Notes: a model not told the origin generated them from the letters alone. Numbered from the stretch's first letter, positions 24,401 to 37,446 are shown. The stretch: DNA of 64,000 nucleotides from Urechis unicinctus (GCA_034190875.2 CM067348.1:46176596-46240595); one strand, 5' to 3'. A program made the numbers and translations.

Positions 24401-27400
24401 TAGCGCGCTAAAATTACTGGTGGTTTTGGGCCGAGTTAAAAGTAGGAAGTAGAAGTATTGAAAGCTATCACCTTTTTCACATTTACTTTCTGCTAACACC
24501 AAACAGCTATCCAATTTAAACGTTCCAAAATATCGTTGCAAAGATGGACAAGGGCATTACATTTTCGGGCTACTCAATTATATTTTTGACCTCGTGCCTG
24601 ACTATCAGCGTATTGTACCACTAATAAGTAATCGTCTTGGCATGGCATGCTTTTCTCATCGAGGCCTATGGAATAACGGCATATCTATGTGTCCATACAA
24701 CCTTGACTAAACGACCCGTGATAGCAATCCCTTGATCATGCAGTTTGTAATGCTCAAATGACTGAAGATATGCGTACAATTAAGTGAATATCAACCTGAT
24801 CATTTTGACCAGAGTAGACATAAAAGCATACTCAGTACAAGGTAATAATGAGAGGTTGACAACGGTTTGATGCTTATGATGGTACACGTGGCTGCCTTTG
24901 AATTACTTAAATCATTGTAACATAGATCACGTATCACCCTAGTTCTTTTGACTAGGTCAGACATCAGAGTATAATCCATACAGGGCTATATTGAGGAGCT
25001 TACGACGACTATATATTAATGCTGATACTAGTGGCAGGCGTACAATCGATGCTGATCGTCAAAGCACCACCAAAAACGTATGAGGGAGATTAATAGTTTG
25101 CACTACGAGTAACAAACAACAAAACGTGCTTACGAATATGTGCAACCCTGATAGTCGAATGTAAATGGTCAAGTGTTATTCGCCAGGATTACCGTAATCT
25201 TGGAGAGGCCATCAAAATCAGTCGCTTGCAGATTATGCAGTACATGTGCTCTTTAATCAACCACACAAAAAAAACCCATTTTATTGACCGGATACTACGA
25301 CACTTTCTAATGCATACATTAAGATAAAGAAATATATTTATATCATGTGCGTAAGCCAATCATATAACCACTTCAGGTAGACATCGGATGGCTAATTCAA
25401 GCATGTTTGTCAAAATATAATACAGTTAGTTTCAGCAGAAGACTGCAGATTTTTCAGATGAACTATCGGTTGGGATTCGCCATGACATCACATTAATCTG
25501 CATAGAACAATTGTATATAACAGAGCTGTCGTGTCATCACTATATGGTGCCGGAAAAGCCTCGACTGCTGATCGAGCGAGATAATAAACGGAATAAAATG
25601 AATAGTTGAAACTATTTTCCAACGTATAAATGTATGATTTGTCGGGAAACTTATTCGGTTTTAATTATTCAGTAGTACATGTATTTGCATGGCGAAGTGG
25701 TTGCAGGCGATGGCAAAATGATTTTGTGGATCAATTAATGTTGGCACCAGCATGAGTAATTTGTTTCTGCTAATTTGTTAATCGAAAAAAGTTATGCTTA
25801 ATGTAGCGCTTTACACATCCAACTGTCATTACAGCATAAAGCATTGTATAATATTACTTAGCGGTAATACTTCTCATAGCCTGGTACCATCCACATCAAC
25901 GAGCAGCGTATACCCGACAGTCAACTTTTGTATAAAACAGCACATGCTCCGAACTAAAACATATAAATAGGCCTATTGCTTTGGATAAGACAGATTGCTA
26001 GAAAACTTATTTTTTGGAAATGAATTAAAATATTTCCGTCATCCGTCTAGGGAGATAAATAGCAATAACAAGCCAGCTTTAGTGTGACACCCGCATACAC
26101 TACGCAATCGCCTTGACCCGCATGCATATGCAGACAGATAGCCATGTCATGTAGTCCTCAAAAAGCAACTCGTTCTGACGTTTCATAGAAAGACTATGAC
26201 ATGCCCTAAACTTCCGAATGTACGTCATTCTAATGCTGTTGAATGAGCAATTTACCGATACTTATATTACATCTACCATGTGCATTGGTCACGAAAGTGG
26301 GTTTTAGGGGCCATCATTCACGATCGTTAAGTTTTAATTACATAAACAGCCCACACTTGGCATCTGAAAAGTAACTGTATTCTACGAACCTCCACATTCG
26401 TTATGCAAGATCTCGGTTTTTGTTGGTGCATTTCCAATTTTCGTTGGGATATGATGCAACAAAGATGTATCCTCCCAGTTATTTAAAATTCATCAGCGCA
26501 ATAGTTTGCACACTGCAGCTTACCTATACGGACACGTTGATTAAGCATTGGATAGTAATGCAGCAAGACGTAAATGTTGTGAAAACAATATTTCCGTCAA
26601 TAATCAGTTGTAGCGCCTAAATTAAATGTTAGAGGTGAACAAATCATATCAATTAATTTTGGTTAGGCATTAGATATTTTTCAGTTGCTGAATAAAGAGC
26701 ATTGCTCATCTGCACCTTATCATGTGTATACAGTGCTTTACAGGTCATTACCAAGAAATGCAGATGACTTCGTGAAGTTTCATGATGCATCCTCGAAAGC
26801 GTAAGTGGCGCTGAATCATTATATTCGTAGCATTAATTCCATTTATTTTTCTCCAACCCACCTATTTGATTTACAGTGAAGATTTACTTCGAAGAAGAAG
26901 AGTCACAGCTCTGTAAAACACGATCCACCTGGAATTGCATCGAGGTTTTAAACTTTGTCGGCCATGATATACATATCAGCAATGGACATCAGCAATATAT
27001 TGAATGATCATGCGTGGTAAGAGCTGGATTATTGATCTGGATGCAAGCGTGATAGCTAATCTGTTCTAGCGCTTAAGCACGCTTTAGAGAGGTATCGTAC
27101 AAGTTATTGCAAGGAGCGATAACCTGTTGATCATTTGACTTAATGAGTTGCCTGAAATGAGAATAATCATTGCAATAAATGCACCTCTGGACGTGATGTA
27201 TTTTGTTAAATTAACACGTTAAATGTGAACGACGTCATGTAGCGGCCGGTCATTGGCAATATCGTACGTTGAATGTGTGCACATGATGTTCTCATCAGGC
27301 TGCTGTGATCTTCGGTTCTTAAGGGACGATTACAATCGGGACCATTATTGCGGTACGGGGAAACTAAACCCACGTCAACAGTGAAGTACATAAGAAAAAC

Positions 27401-28999
27401 CTATTTGCGTCGCCTCACTTACGGGTTACGCCATGGACTGAAGGAATAAATCATAAATGATAAAAACAAGCATCTTGGGATCCGAGAAACCACCCACGTA
27501 TCACATATTTTTAGAAAGACGCTTGATGCAACATATATTTACAGAAGCTGAGCACTTATTGCCGACCATAACTCATAAAATCTTTATATTTGTCCACTGT
27601 ATTATCCAATGATGGGAATGATATAAAATAGCGCTGTGAGTTAGGGTCCTTGTTCGATGTAACATCGAGCAAAAATCGTCGACGGTAAATATGAGTGGAC
27701 ATAACATTATCTACGACTTAACGGTTGGTCTTGCACTATTTACCATTCCCAATGAGCATGTAAAGATGAAACCTCTTTTGTAGCTTACAACTAAATATGC
27801 GACCACTGAATGATAAAACACATAATGACCCTTATGAGAGAATTAATCTGTGGGTTGTAGCCAGTATTTTGTACGACGTTGATGATCACGCATAGCATAT
27901 TCTAGGCACTCGGCTGGTCATGTAAAACGGCTTACCCAGAACTGAAAAAAGTGATGTAAAAGAACCCCTGATAACGTCGTACGCGATGACAACGTAAGAG
28001 TCACGCACTCTGATACTCTCATATAGCTTACTTGCTAACATGATTAATCTACATAAGTTTATCACGTTATCAAAATTTGGTCAGTAAGTAACAAGTAACC
28101 CAGGAGCCGCTGTAATAGCCTTCGTCCTAAATTTAAATTCGTTATTTCATTAATACCATCTAGCTCTTGGGCTGTCTTAACAAACCGGAAGCCTTTGCCT
28201 GCTGAGGTAGACCATGAGCAGGCGGCATTGAAATAAATGTGTTTATTTGTTTGTGCTTCTCTGCATGGTGCCAACATTATTAATCTATCGTTTCATTAGT
28301 TATTCCTTAGGCAGACGCGACTATTTAGCAAAACCCTGTTTAATTTATAAGTGCGATTTGCACAATGATTACATTAACAGTGATCGCGGGTCATTGCAGG
28401 CAATGCGTCGTGTTAGTATATGCTAGACAAATGCAATATGCAGGGGTCCTATAAGTTACCATACTCCAGAAGCATCCCTAGAAAACAGTATATATGATAT
28501 GCTCCAGCTACGCCGCGTGTTTAATCCTCCACAGTATGCAGTCAATCACATCTCGGTGAATGATAACATTAAGCAAATGGTGCCCTAGGAGGTTGTTTGA
28601 TAAAACCCTACCTATGTTTAATTGCTACATTGACTAAGTTAATTCCAAATGAATATAAGTTATTCTTATATCAAGGGCTTGTAACAAAGGAAATAACACA
28701 TACATTACGCAATAACAATATGTCTTAATGGGAAATGATTACGACAATTGTGCATTGAAGTACGACAATATTTGAGTTTCACAGTTATCTGTACATTTTA
28801 ATCATAATATAAAACCTAACTTGCTTGCAATATGTTTACGTCTGAGTCAAATACATTTTTTTAAGCACAAGAACACAATTATAAGTCTGCATCCAACTCT
28901 GGTTAGTGATGATCTGGCATAAAATAACGCGGTCTGGACAGATCTTCATGAACTATGAACTGCAAAACAGAATCAAATCGTCCTACGGTCTTTCGGGAT
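21492..28999. other. Gene-free sequence
   Basis: No recognisable gene, RNA or transposon. The segment 25685-25990 resembles 47172-47520: both have ATTTGCATGGC, then TGTGGATCAATTAA, then an AATATTAC block. It may be a further fragment of the long repeat family. Open frames are below 80 codons. Confidence 0.6.
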
Positions 29000-31900
29000 T
29001 GTGTTTAGGCATTTTGTTGCCATAGGTACGTGCTGCTACCTGCATATTATCAGAATGCATAGTTTTCGCCTGATGAAAAGAGTCTCCTATCAGTCTACTA
29101 GCTAAGGCTATCAAGCATACAAATAATGTAACCAATTTTGCCGTGTTTTATGACAGGCTTTTTTTATTAGTTTACATGTTATCCATTAGCAAGATTACAT
29201 TGGAAGTGCATTGAATCATGTCACTCGGAAAATATAATCACAGACGCGCACTAACATTTGTAGATTGTTTCCGACATGTTACAAAGTACTTGAGCATCAC
29301 AATACACCGAATATTTCCATTCCACGTTGCTTCAATGTGTTATTATCCTACAAAATAATTGGTAATCATCTCTTTCGTGAGCCACAAATCGTTGTATTCC
29401 GGCATTTTGTGCAATATTGCAGATACATTAGAATAGCAGGAATACAATGCACCGTATAAAAGTTATTGCACGATTGTATCAACCCTGTCCATATCAATGA
29501 ACACTCTGGTCGAATACTAGTCAAAATATACACGGCGATTACAGGCAGCTAACCATTGTGCAATTGAAGTTAATGTGACATATATAGCATATCGGCTAGC
29601 CCTATTGGGATAAGTAACGACACGCTTGCATTTCGTGCTTTATAATGCTTAATACCCAATTATCTACAATGTCAGAACTCTATGACATTATTGCATATTA
29701 AATGCATCACTGACCTGATTGTCAATGAACTAATGACCTTAAGCTAATGACGTCAATAAATACGAAAGTTTACAAACTATCAGCTTTGCTGCATAGTGAG
29801 ATAACCTAACCGGTTACACAAAATGTTGATATGCAGTACTGACATTGGCTTTTCCGTTGAGAGTCTGATGACCACAAATAGCAGTGCATGTCTCATAACG
29901 TCTGCAAAACACTATATTACTGACAACGACTTGACCTTTGGGGCCGCCTAAAATGTAAGACCTAAGGTCAGAGCAAGGACCAGTGCATTGAACGTCATAT
30001 TTGGCGTATTATTCAATAACTTTCAATTACCTGAAGTCATTAAAGCGTTCTTCACTGTTTACGATGACTATAATAGAGATTGTTGCAGAGATCAACACTC
30101 TCCCGGTTATATATTGGATATTTTTCGAGCTGTGCCTAGACGCAAGTCACATGTACTAGTGATATGTTTGACCGAAGATAGCAGTGAATTGCAAGCACAC
30201 CGTTGTACCATCCATTAAGGGTTGGATTATCGCTTGATACCTATGTATATTGCTACGTTTTTTTACACTCAAAAGTCACCTCTGGTATAGTGAATGCGAA
30301 GATATATCACTTGATCATAGGGAATAATTGACTATTTCATATCGGGTTAACAGTCTGCCTCAGTGACGTGATTTCCTTATGCCTGCTTCATATCCCAATC
30401 GAGATTGGTTCTGAACACTGCAAAGGGACTACTAGATCATAAGGAACAACGTACCTTTCTTACTTGGGCGATAATCAGTTAGTAGGAATGTTGTCGCAAT
30501 TGTTTTCTTGCGTTAACCACACCTAAGCAATTATGTCAATTATGATTTAATGTATCATTTAGCAACATAGCTTGTTAATGATGAGCTACTTTGTAAAGTA
30601 TTATGTGAATCGGCCTAAACATATTGACAACTTGAGAAAGAAATAGTACCGCTAACTGATGTATAATGCAACACATCATATGTTAGACCTATATCAATGA
30701 CTTCCAGCACATCCTGGTCTTTGGTTGACTATATCGTTCCCTTACATGTTCGTATCATCTTCATCATTACACAGCCAATATATTGCTTTCAAGCGTTGCT
30801 TCAAAACATGATATAACGCAACGTCCTATGAAAGAACAAAAGACGAATTTTAACGAATGAAGTGAGGATGCTGTCACAGAAATCGCCAGGGCTTGGACAC
30901 CGTCCTAATGATACACCTAGACACTGTTATTAGACACCATTATTGCCATACAACTGTTGCCAAACATGTTGTCTTGTCGTTTAAGACGCATCCATATACC
31001 CAGTATCTGCCTTCGTTTTCATTGTTATATAAAATTGATAGCAATCTAATTGACATCAACGGTGGGAACAAAACCAACATTGCCCTTTGTTATCATGATC
31101 AGGCAATTCGTGCCCCGTTCGAATTCGTCTCTGACATTTGATGATATAGTTATTGATGTGGCTATAAAAACCAAGAAATTCATCAGCAGTCTTTAACATT
31201 GCTTAGCCATACTTATATAAGACAATATTCCAGGCAAAAGGAATCAAACATATCATTGCAGCTAGTATGTCGTTACATAAGTGAGCGTAGTTTGTTTTGC
31301 CAGTTTACGCAATCAACTACCGGACTTCTTTCGCCTGCCACATAGTTTCCAGTGAACGCTCACATACATTTATTTGCCTTTTGCGATTAAGCTTGCGCGT
31401 GACTTTCATCATTGAATCAATTGCCTGATTTAGCGTATGCCGCTGGTGATGTGCGTTAAGTACGTACCGATCGTAAAACTGCGGAGGCAGACACATTGCT
31501 GGTGTTGCAAAGTCATCTGTATTTGTTAAGTACGATGATCCAAGTTTGCTCTCATCTCGGTATCATTGTCATAACAATAAAAACGGGATCCGCCATGTAG
31601 CGCTAATACCTCTTTGCAAGAAGACTGTAGGGCGCTCAATCGCCTTGGGATATATGTCGAACAAATTAATACGTAAAGTATGCAGAACCGGATAGATTCA
31701 AGGCTAAACCGCTAAACTTTTAAAGTTTACAATACGAGAGAGCTGTGTCGCTTCATGTATATATAACATATTTGACTTAAAACACAAAAATAGCTTATCG
31801 AGAAAGGAATCAACGAAGTAGGGTCCCCTTATGACAATTCGTAACAATAATTAATATGGCTCGCTTCGAAAGGCGCCTTTCAGGTTATATAAAACAATTA

Positions 31901-33190
31901 ATTCTCGAAATATCGCATTAAAAATTCGGTGAGGTTGCAATATATCAGCTGCTTAAATATTTGCTTCAGAAGTTATGCATTGGAATTGTAACATAGAGCA
32001 GCAAGTACGACTGCATCGCAAAATATACCATGATAAAGGGTTTACCATATGGATCAGTCTAGTCTATTCAAAAGTATTACCGTTCATACTGACATTCGTC
32101 AAGTGATTTCAATTGCAATATGTTGTGTGGTCTGCCGTAAACCGGTCGTATGAACGTCTCCACACGTTAGAAGGGGCCCCTATCTGATGTCACTGTGCGG
32201 CAAGCTAGGTACCCATGCTTACACAATGTCAGAGTATCGCATAACATAATAAAGTTTTTTTATGTGTTTAGTGTGTATTTCCGGCAATTTAATATTATAC
32301 AGTCTGCATATGCCTTGTCAACTACAGGATATGAGTCGTACATTGACGTGTGAAGCTTAAACCGCTTACAATGACATACATCGCATGGCAGTTGACATAA
32401 TTCGTATTGATATAACTATCTGACGTCCAACATATTTTCTCACACCGTTTTATATTGAATCTGTCCCGTCTGTTTGCAAAACAGAGGTTAACAAATTCCA
32501 TCAGAGCCTGATCCCTGAACAGGAAAAATGCCACCAAAGTGTTATTGCAATATATTTGCCTTTGCTAATATTCTCTCGATCGCTCACTTTATTGTAGTTC
32601 AACCTGTTAAAGCTATCAACGCTCAATATTGCCCACTCTTGGAATCACCGTTCATTTTAAAAGATAATCAAAAACAGCATAAAACCACTTTATCAGGCTC
32701 TTGAGATGTCATCCAAACTTGGCTGAAATTATGAAACAAGCACCAACTCCTCGCGACCTTTGGTGCCAATTTTGACAGTTTAACGATGGGCGGAAACACC
32801 CGGCAACAGTTACCAACCTGAGTAGCCATTAAATAGTCAGCCCAAATCACTTCCGGCTGTCATTGTTGTCAGCTGCTATCTCTGATACATGGACTGTTAT
32901 ATATAAGCGTCGTGAAATCGCTACCAAAGTCCAGTCAATTAAAGGTGGAAATCTTCCTGTCACAATACGTAACTGCGACTGTAGTGATATATCCGCTATC
33001 TTTGTAGTTTAATCGATCATTATAAGTATAGTAATTGCATTTGGCGACGTTACCTATATTTAGTTGCAAAATGGGTGTAATCTCATCTCAACTTCACAAT
33101 AAATTTTCATATCAACAGAACCCCAGATGCGTCGAAACAATCAAAGTTAAGTTAGGTTGATCCGGTCAGTTTCAATCGGCTCACTTTATC

Positions 33191-33200
33191 TATATAAAAT
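33191..33200 (+). promoter_or_regulatory. Conserved TATA-like block (R2)
   Basis: TATATAAAAT is followed by a CCCCTG-CACAACAAC block. The same arrangement recurs at 49152 (R3) and 58702 (R4), and the block stands out as better conserved than its flanks. It could be a core promoter inherited by each unit; no transcript can be shown. Confidence 0.3.
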
Positions 33201-33889
33201 CGTCCCCTGGCACAACAACCACACAGCAACAAGCCATGTGTATGGCACGATTACACCGTGGTTATTAGCTCGGAGATTAATGCCATTAATGGATGCAGAG
33301 GGATATTATGACAAATGCTACGTAGTTGGTGATGCAGGGAGTAATAAATACTATGCAACTGACATTGTCTAAGTAATCTGATTGGTATCAGATGAAGACC
33401 AGGGGATCATTAACATGACCAATAGAAATGATCGCAATGATAAATAATCAGGTTGACCTTACCTTAATTTCACCTTGTCACGTCTAACCCATAAATAACC
33501 TTTACAAGATCGCAAGATTATGCAATTTTCAGGATCGTGGTGATCATTAGCAAGGATTTGTCATCATATATGCATGAATAATTCTTGTCAATCCTTATTA
33601 CAAGAGGACGTGACCCATTATGCTGTCCTTTTGAAGAAGCATAGAGCGTTTGAATGTACGCATCGCATGGGTATTTGGGTCGGTCTAGTAGATTTAAACA
33701 CGGTAAGTCATTAGGTTTCCAAAGCGTCGGCGAATTATGGAGGAAAAATGTATCAACTGTCAATGTATTTTATTTTTAAACATAACAATGACCAGGCTTT
33801 TCCAAAAAGCTTACATTACATATGGGCGGATTAACTTTAGGTTATCACTCTGAATCGGCTCTAACTATGGAATAATCAACCAAAGTAGG

Positions 33890-33905
33890 CATATGTTGAC
33901 ATATG
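33890..33905. promoter_or_regulatory. 16-bp palindrome (R2 copy)
   Basis: CATATGTTGACATATG is followed by TCGATAACAATGCA. It is perfect except at the centre. Counterparts lie at 49957-49972 (perfect) and 59526-59541. Confidence 0.5.
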
Positions 33906-34485
33906 ATCGATAACAATGCAGTTCGACCTGTAAACTATTATCTAAAGCTGATTTATGTGTTATACGTGTAATTAAAGTCATGCATCAATAGCTTAATACC
34001 GATAAACGGCCATCTTAAAGTATTTTAGCATAAAGCACTGACCGTCGGTACTCAATAGACAGAATATGCCAATGCATAACAGAACACATATATCCATAAC
34101 AGGCATATGTTTTATTTATAAAGCAGTTGCTAATGTACATTTCACATCATTAAAGTCCAACTGTAAATGTTGGCGGTAAAATCACAGGCTAAAACGAGGT
34201 TTATAACCCTGTCAAGCATTTAACTGTGAGGCAAATCATCCCTAGCATATCTATTCAATACTGGTTAAAATTGCCATGGTGAAGAACATGAGTTTGCCGA
34301 TACTGCCACATGGAAAACTTACTGGTATCTTCGGTAGGAATAACTGATTACTTGTTACCTAATTTGCGCATATTTTTTCATTATTATCTAAAATTGGTTG
34401 CCATCTCTTTGAGACAGACACCATCGTTACCATTTCTTATCATAGCACAATCTTTTATTATGATATTTGCTATTACGGCTATTGA

Positions 34486-34492
34486 GTTCGGC
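34486..34492. repeat. Target-site duplication, left (GTTCGGC)
   Basis: Seven bases repeated at 37653-37659, just outside the P element's other end. The P superfamily usually makes 8-bp duplications; here the eighth base differs (A on the left, A against T on the right depending on phase). Confidence 0.85.
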
Positions 34493-34526
34493 CAAAGATT
34501 ATAGAACAACAAGATGTGCGACTCGC
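34493..34526 (+). repeat. P element terminal inverted repeat, left
   Basis: It matches the reverse complement of 37618-37652: 14 identical terminal bases, then ACAAGAT, then GCGACTCGC, with small differences between those blocks and one indel. Confidence 0.95.
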
Positions 34527-34565
34527 CGCATTGCCTATGGCACTTCCGTTATGCAAGCGATTAGT

Positions 34566-34579
34566 GCGCCACCATGCGG
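34566..34579 (-). promoter_or_regulatory. Subterminal inverted motif, left
   Basis: Minus-strand CCGCATGGTGGCGC lies 73 bp inside the left end. It mirrors CCGCTAGATGGCGC at 37575-37588 near the right end. It is probably part of an extended terminal repeat or transposase-binding region. Confidence 0.45.
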
Positions 34580-34935
34580 TTGGCGTTCACATTAAGCCGG
34601 CCCGCTGTGGCTAGAGTGACGGGCTGTGCAGTTTCACGAAAGAACGTAGCTAATAAACTTCTAAAGTTAGATTCAATTGATGCGAACTTAGTGCTTGTTC
34701 TCTCTTCTAACCTTTCTCGCGTTTACTATTTACGCAATATCAAGAAATCAATGAACACTGGTAAATGTTCAGTAAAATAAGGCGCGGAATCGTAACAGCA
34801 CTGATATGAATCGGCGGAAGCATTGCTCATAATCTGGGTCAAAACTATGAAGGCTAACGAATCATGACACACTCTGCATGGTTTCAGAATTTAATCAACC
34901 AGGCAATCGTCATAAACCACACATCATCACCAGTA

Positions 34936-35385
34936 CCTAGCCCGAAATATCAGGCCCTGAATTCGAATTCATGACCAGCAATCCCTCAGCACAATTTGCT
35001 GGTGTGGTCTATTTTATTGTAACGACCTTATGGGAGGGTGTCATCGCTCAAAACCTGTGGCAAACTGTACGCAAAGCTCATATATACCGATCAGCTCACA
35101 ATAAATTGAAGATAAATTTTTTTTTATTCGATCTGTGCATAAAACGAAATCACCATTGTAAACCATTGTGCTCAAAGGAGATTTTAATTGCGAATTCGTT
35201 TTTATCCATAAATCGAATAAAAACACTAATTGGTAGATACAAGATGTGCGAGGTTAGGCATAGGTTTTGAGCGACTAACACCTTACACCAAGGCGCCATT
35301 ACAATTAAATTGACCTCTCCAACAAAGTGCACAGAGGGACCTCTGTCCCATAATCTAGATACAGGGCCTGATATATCTGGCTAGG
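34936..35385. repeat. 450-bp imperfect palindrome (possible nested MITE)
   Basis: Two arms of about 200 bp face each other around 35160. Both outer ends read CCTAGCC, then ATATCAGGCCCTG. Inside, both have ATTGTAA, GCTCAAAACCT and TTATTCGAT. Arm identity is roughly 65% by eye, so it is old. I see no clean target duplication. It may be a MITE nested in the P element or a structural part of its 3' region. Confidence 0.7.
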
Positions 35386-35422
35386 AAGAATCAACAAAAT
35401 GCTGTATGAGCAAATAAAAAAC

Positions 35423-36613
35423 TCATATGATACTGAATTTCACTGTTTTCCTATTTTTCCGCACCCCTTTGCATGACAGGTCTCTTGAACCTAACTTTAA
35501 AGTGAATTGAAGTCTCATAGTCACAAAGAGATTGTCCACCATTTTGTCAAGGCTGCACCTTTTGGATCCGCTACTGGAACAAATGATGTTACTTAAGCAA
35601 GTTAGTTTTGATAAAGCCGTGGTAATCTTGGCTCGAACCCTATCTTGGTGAATGGCAGTGGCTACCACATCCCTATAGGCGGTTTCAAGTAATTTGATCA
35701 CCCCCAGAAAGTCAACATTTGGTGCATGAAGACCATTTGTGGCTTGATTGTACCTTTTGTTGGCAAGAAGCATATGCTCAGGGTCTGTTTCATTAATGTC
35801 ATCTGCAATTCGCCGAAAGCACTGTTCACATGCCTTCACTTTCATCTTCTTGCACATATACCCTCCTATATATGGCAAAATGTTACCCTCTTGCAAAGAG
35901 ATCTTGGTGTCACGGTTCACTGCCTGGGGGAGCACCATCACTGACATCAAGTCCTTTACTGATGGAGGGAGGTCCAGCATCGATGCCCATTCGTGATCTT
36001 CTGTCACATCGGTGGGACCTGGCACTGAGGCAGTAGCCCTGGCCAAAGCACCCCCTTTCTTACTGCTAAGGGAGAACAAAAAGGCATCGGCATCTTCTTT
36101 ACAATTACCTGATTTGCTTGGCAACAACAGGGCATCAACCAGTACTTGTCGAAATGCTGTTCGGAATTGTTGAGTATCAGGGTTGTACCTCTGGCCGCCT
36201 TTCCCTCTTACGACTGAGAACAGGTTCTCGAAGCATTCCTGGTTAAGGCGATTTGTGAGGAGGAAGGCAAAACCATGTTCATTTTGAAGGCTCTCCCACA
36301 GTTGCATAAGGCAGTTGATGGTCAAAGTCCACCCTTCTAGGCAAGGCAGAGCCCTGACTTTGCTGGGCTTAACGGTTTGCAGCCATTCCTTAATCTCAGC
36401 CAGGAAAGCCATATGGGTTGACTTTGTAGATATTGCACTGTGCATTGGGGCAGAGTTATGAAGGGTTTGACTGTTGAAACGGTTGAACAGCTTATCCATA
36501 TTTTCAATAAAGTTTGCTGTATGTTGTGCTTCTTCAGGAAGGGCACCTAGGCTGACCATTGTGGAGATGCCTGCTGCCACTGAATGGCTGAAGACTTGTG
36601 ATGCATACTTCAC
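35423..36613 (-). CDS. P-type transposase, C-terminal part (RNase H third motif and C-terminal domain)
   Basis: A 396-codon open frame, by far the longest in the window and well beyond chance here. The frame actually enters from upstream (about 36655) through HIELPSF and STLRV before its first GTG, so the apparent start is not a real initiation site. About residues 124-145 carry LLTNRLNQECFENLFSVV. The Glu of ECFE matches the third catalytic acid of P transposases (Glu531 in Drosophila). RGKGGQRYNPDTQQF follows, as in the family. The C-terminal part has ILPYIGGYMCKK and CEQC, a family Cys pattern, and ends in a basic tail. Similar domains occur in P transposases and the related THAP9. The frame is intact for nearly 1.2 kb, so the insertion is not very old. 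Alone it lacks the first two catalytic acids and the DNA-binding domain. Confidence 0.93.
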   Translation of the reverse strand: MKYASQVFSHSVAAGISTMVSLGALPEEAQHTANFIENMDKLFNRFNSQTLHNSAPMHSAISTKSTHMAFLAEIKEWLQTVKPSKVRALPCLEGWTLTINCLMQLWESLQNEHGFAFLLTNRLNQECFENLFSVVRGKGGQRYNPDTQQFRTAFRQVLVDALLLPSKSGNCKEDADAFLFSLSSKKGGALARATASVPGPTDVTEDHEWASMLDLPPSVKDLMSVMVLPQAVNRDTKISLQEGNILPYIGGYMCKKMKVKACEQCFRRIADDINETDPEHMLLANKRYNQATNGLHAPNVDFLGVIKLLETAYRDVVATAIHQDRVRAKITTALSKLTCLSNIICSSSGSKRCSLDKMVDNLFVTMRLQFTLKLGSRDLSCKGVRKNRKTVKFSII

Positions 36614-36970
36614 GCGGAGTGTGGAAAAGGAAGGAAGCTCAATATGCTTTGCTGTTTTTTCACGTTGTTGCGGACACTTTTCAGATGGGGTGAATCATAC
36701 ATGACAAAAATTTTATTATTGTTGTGTAGGAACCAAGGCTCCTTCTTAATGGCTCCCATGTGCACCTGCAACATGTTTCTGTTGTTCGAGCCTTGGTCTC
36801 CAATGACGACTTTCACTGTAAGACCAAAACCCTCCACCTCGTCTCTCCCAGGGTTGTAGGAAACCCCTTCCTTGTTTGCCATCTCATACAGTATTATGGC
36901 ACACACCTTGGACTTGGCCTGCATAGATCTTGAGAGCCTCCAAGACTTCTCTGTTGAACCCCCGGTAGAT
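36614..36970 (-). pseudogene. P-type transposase, catalytic-domain exon with deletions and frameshifts
   Basis: After a good acceptor (pyrimidine tract, then GACAG, ending at 36971), the first frame reads IYRGFNREVLEALK, the familiar helix before the catalytic core. A shift near 36905 moves to the frame VCAIILYEMANKEG and VEGFG, then LTVKVVIGDQGSNNRN, then MYDSPHLKSVRNN. In the family the YEM segment is DEM, whose Asp is the first catalytic acid (Asp230 in Drosophila); here it is Tyr. The Asp of GDQGSNN is the second acid and is present. These two sites are 30 residues apart here against 73 in Drosophila, so about 43 residues are missing in frame between VEGF and LTV. A second loss and a frame change lie at an A run (36655-36660) between VRNNVK and HIELP. 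The exon therefore cannot supply a working catalytic core. Confidence 0.88.
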
Positions 36971-37446
36971 CTGTCAGCAATAGAAAAACAGACAGAAAGG
37001 AGTTTAGATCAATACAGCCTGACAACAAATACATTTCAAGTACAAATCCTAGATACATATAATCTGTGGTCAACATTTCACAGTGAATTAAATTGCAAAC
37101 ATAATCATGCCAAATAAGGATGTGCCTTTTCCATCACACCTTTATCTGGGTTATTGGTTTGCAGTATGTTGTGTGTATGGGAGGGCACCTAGACTGACAA
37201 ACTTTACCCAGATAATATGATCCTATGATACCATAGATATAGTTTCCCACAGAAGCGACTGACTTAACACTATTTTAATGGCAAATTGTTTAAAGAATGG
37301 CTCTACGACTTAGAAATCATTACTGCAAATATCGGTCAGTTGCGAAACACACATATTATCGTCCATCAGTAGGATTTCATAAAGACATCATAATCTATAA
37401 TTTGACAATGTTCCATAAAAACCATCAAAGTTTCTAGTGAACTTAC
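36971..37446 (-). other. Putative intron of the P transposase gene
   Basis: The donor GTAAGT (37446-37441) and a pyrimidine-rich acceptor ending GACAG (36971) are both strong. Exon 1 ends in phase 2 whereas the next exon's family-like frame starts in phase 0, so direct splicing would not keep the right frame. The rest of the THAP domain and about 150 family residues have no counterpart in this 476 bp, so exons have probably been lost from here. Confidence 0.6.

Larger units (their letters stand above)
29000..34492 (+). repeat. Long repeat family, unit R2 (left of P insertion)
   Basis: Collinear direct similarity to R4: 29040 with 53760, 30000 with 56280, 31265 with 57505, 32690 with 58350, 33205 with 58720 and 33520 with 59170. 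Similarity to R3: 31265 with 45060, 33205 with 49170, 33890 with 49957 and 34480 with 50760. Units differ by many indels. For example, R4 holds blocks at about 54000-54530 and 54985-55925 that are absent here. It contains no supported gene; open frames shared between copies drift without codon bias. Confidence 0.8.

Noticed and set aside
33518..33763. Minus-strand open frame shared with R4 (59173-59418) and partly R3, with a common DAYIQTL core
   Set aside because: It looked like a conserved protein, but R2/R4 differences fall about equally on codon positions 1, 2 and 3 and are mostly amino-acid changing, and R3 has a stop. This fits neutral decay of a DNA repeat, not a gene.
35726..36546. 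Plus-strand and other-frame open frames of 69-82 codons
   Set aside because: Shadows of the P transposase reading frame on the minus strand.
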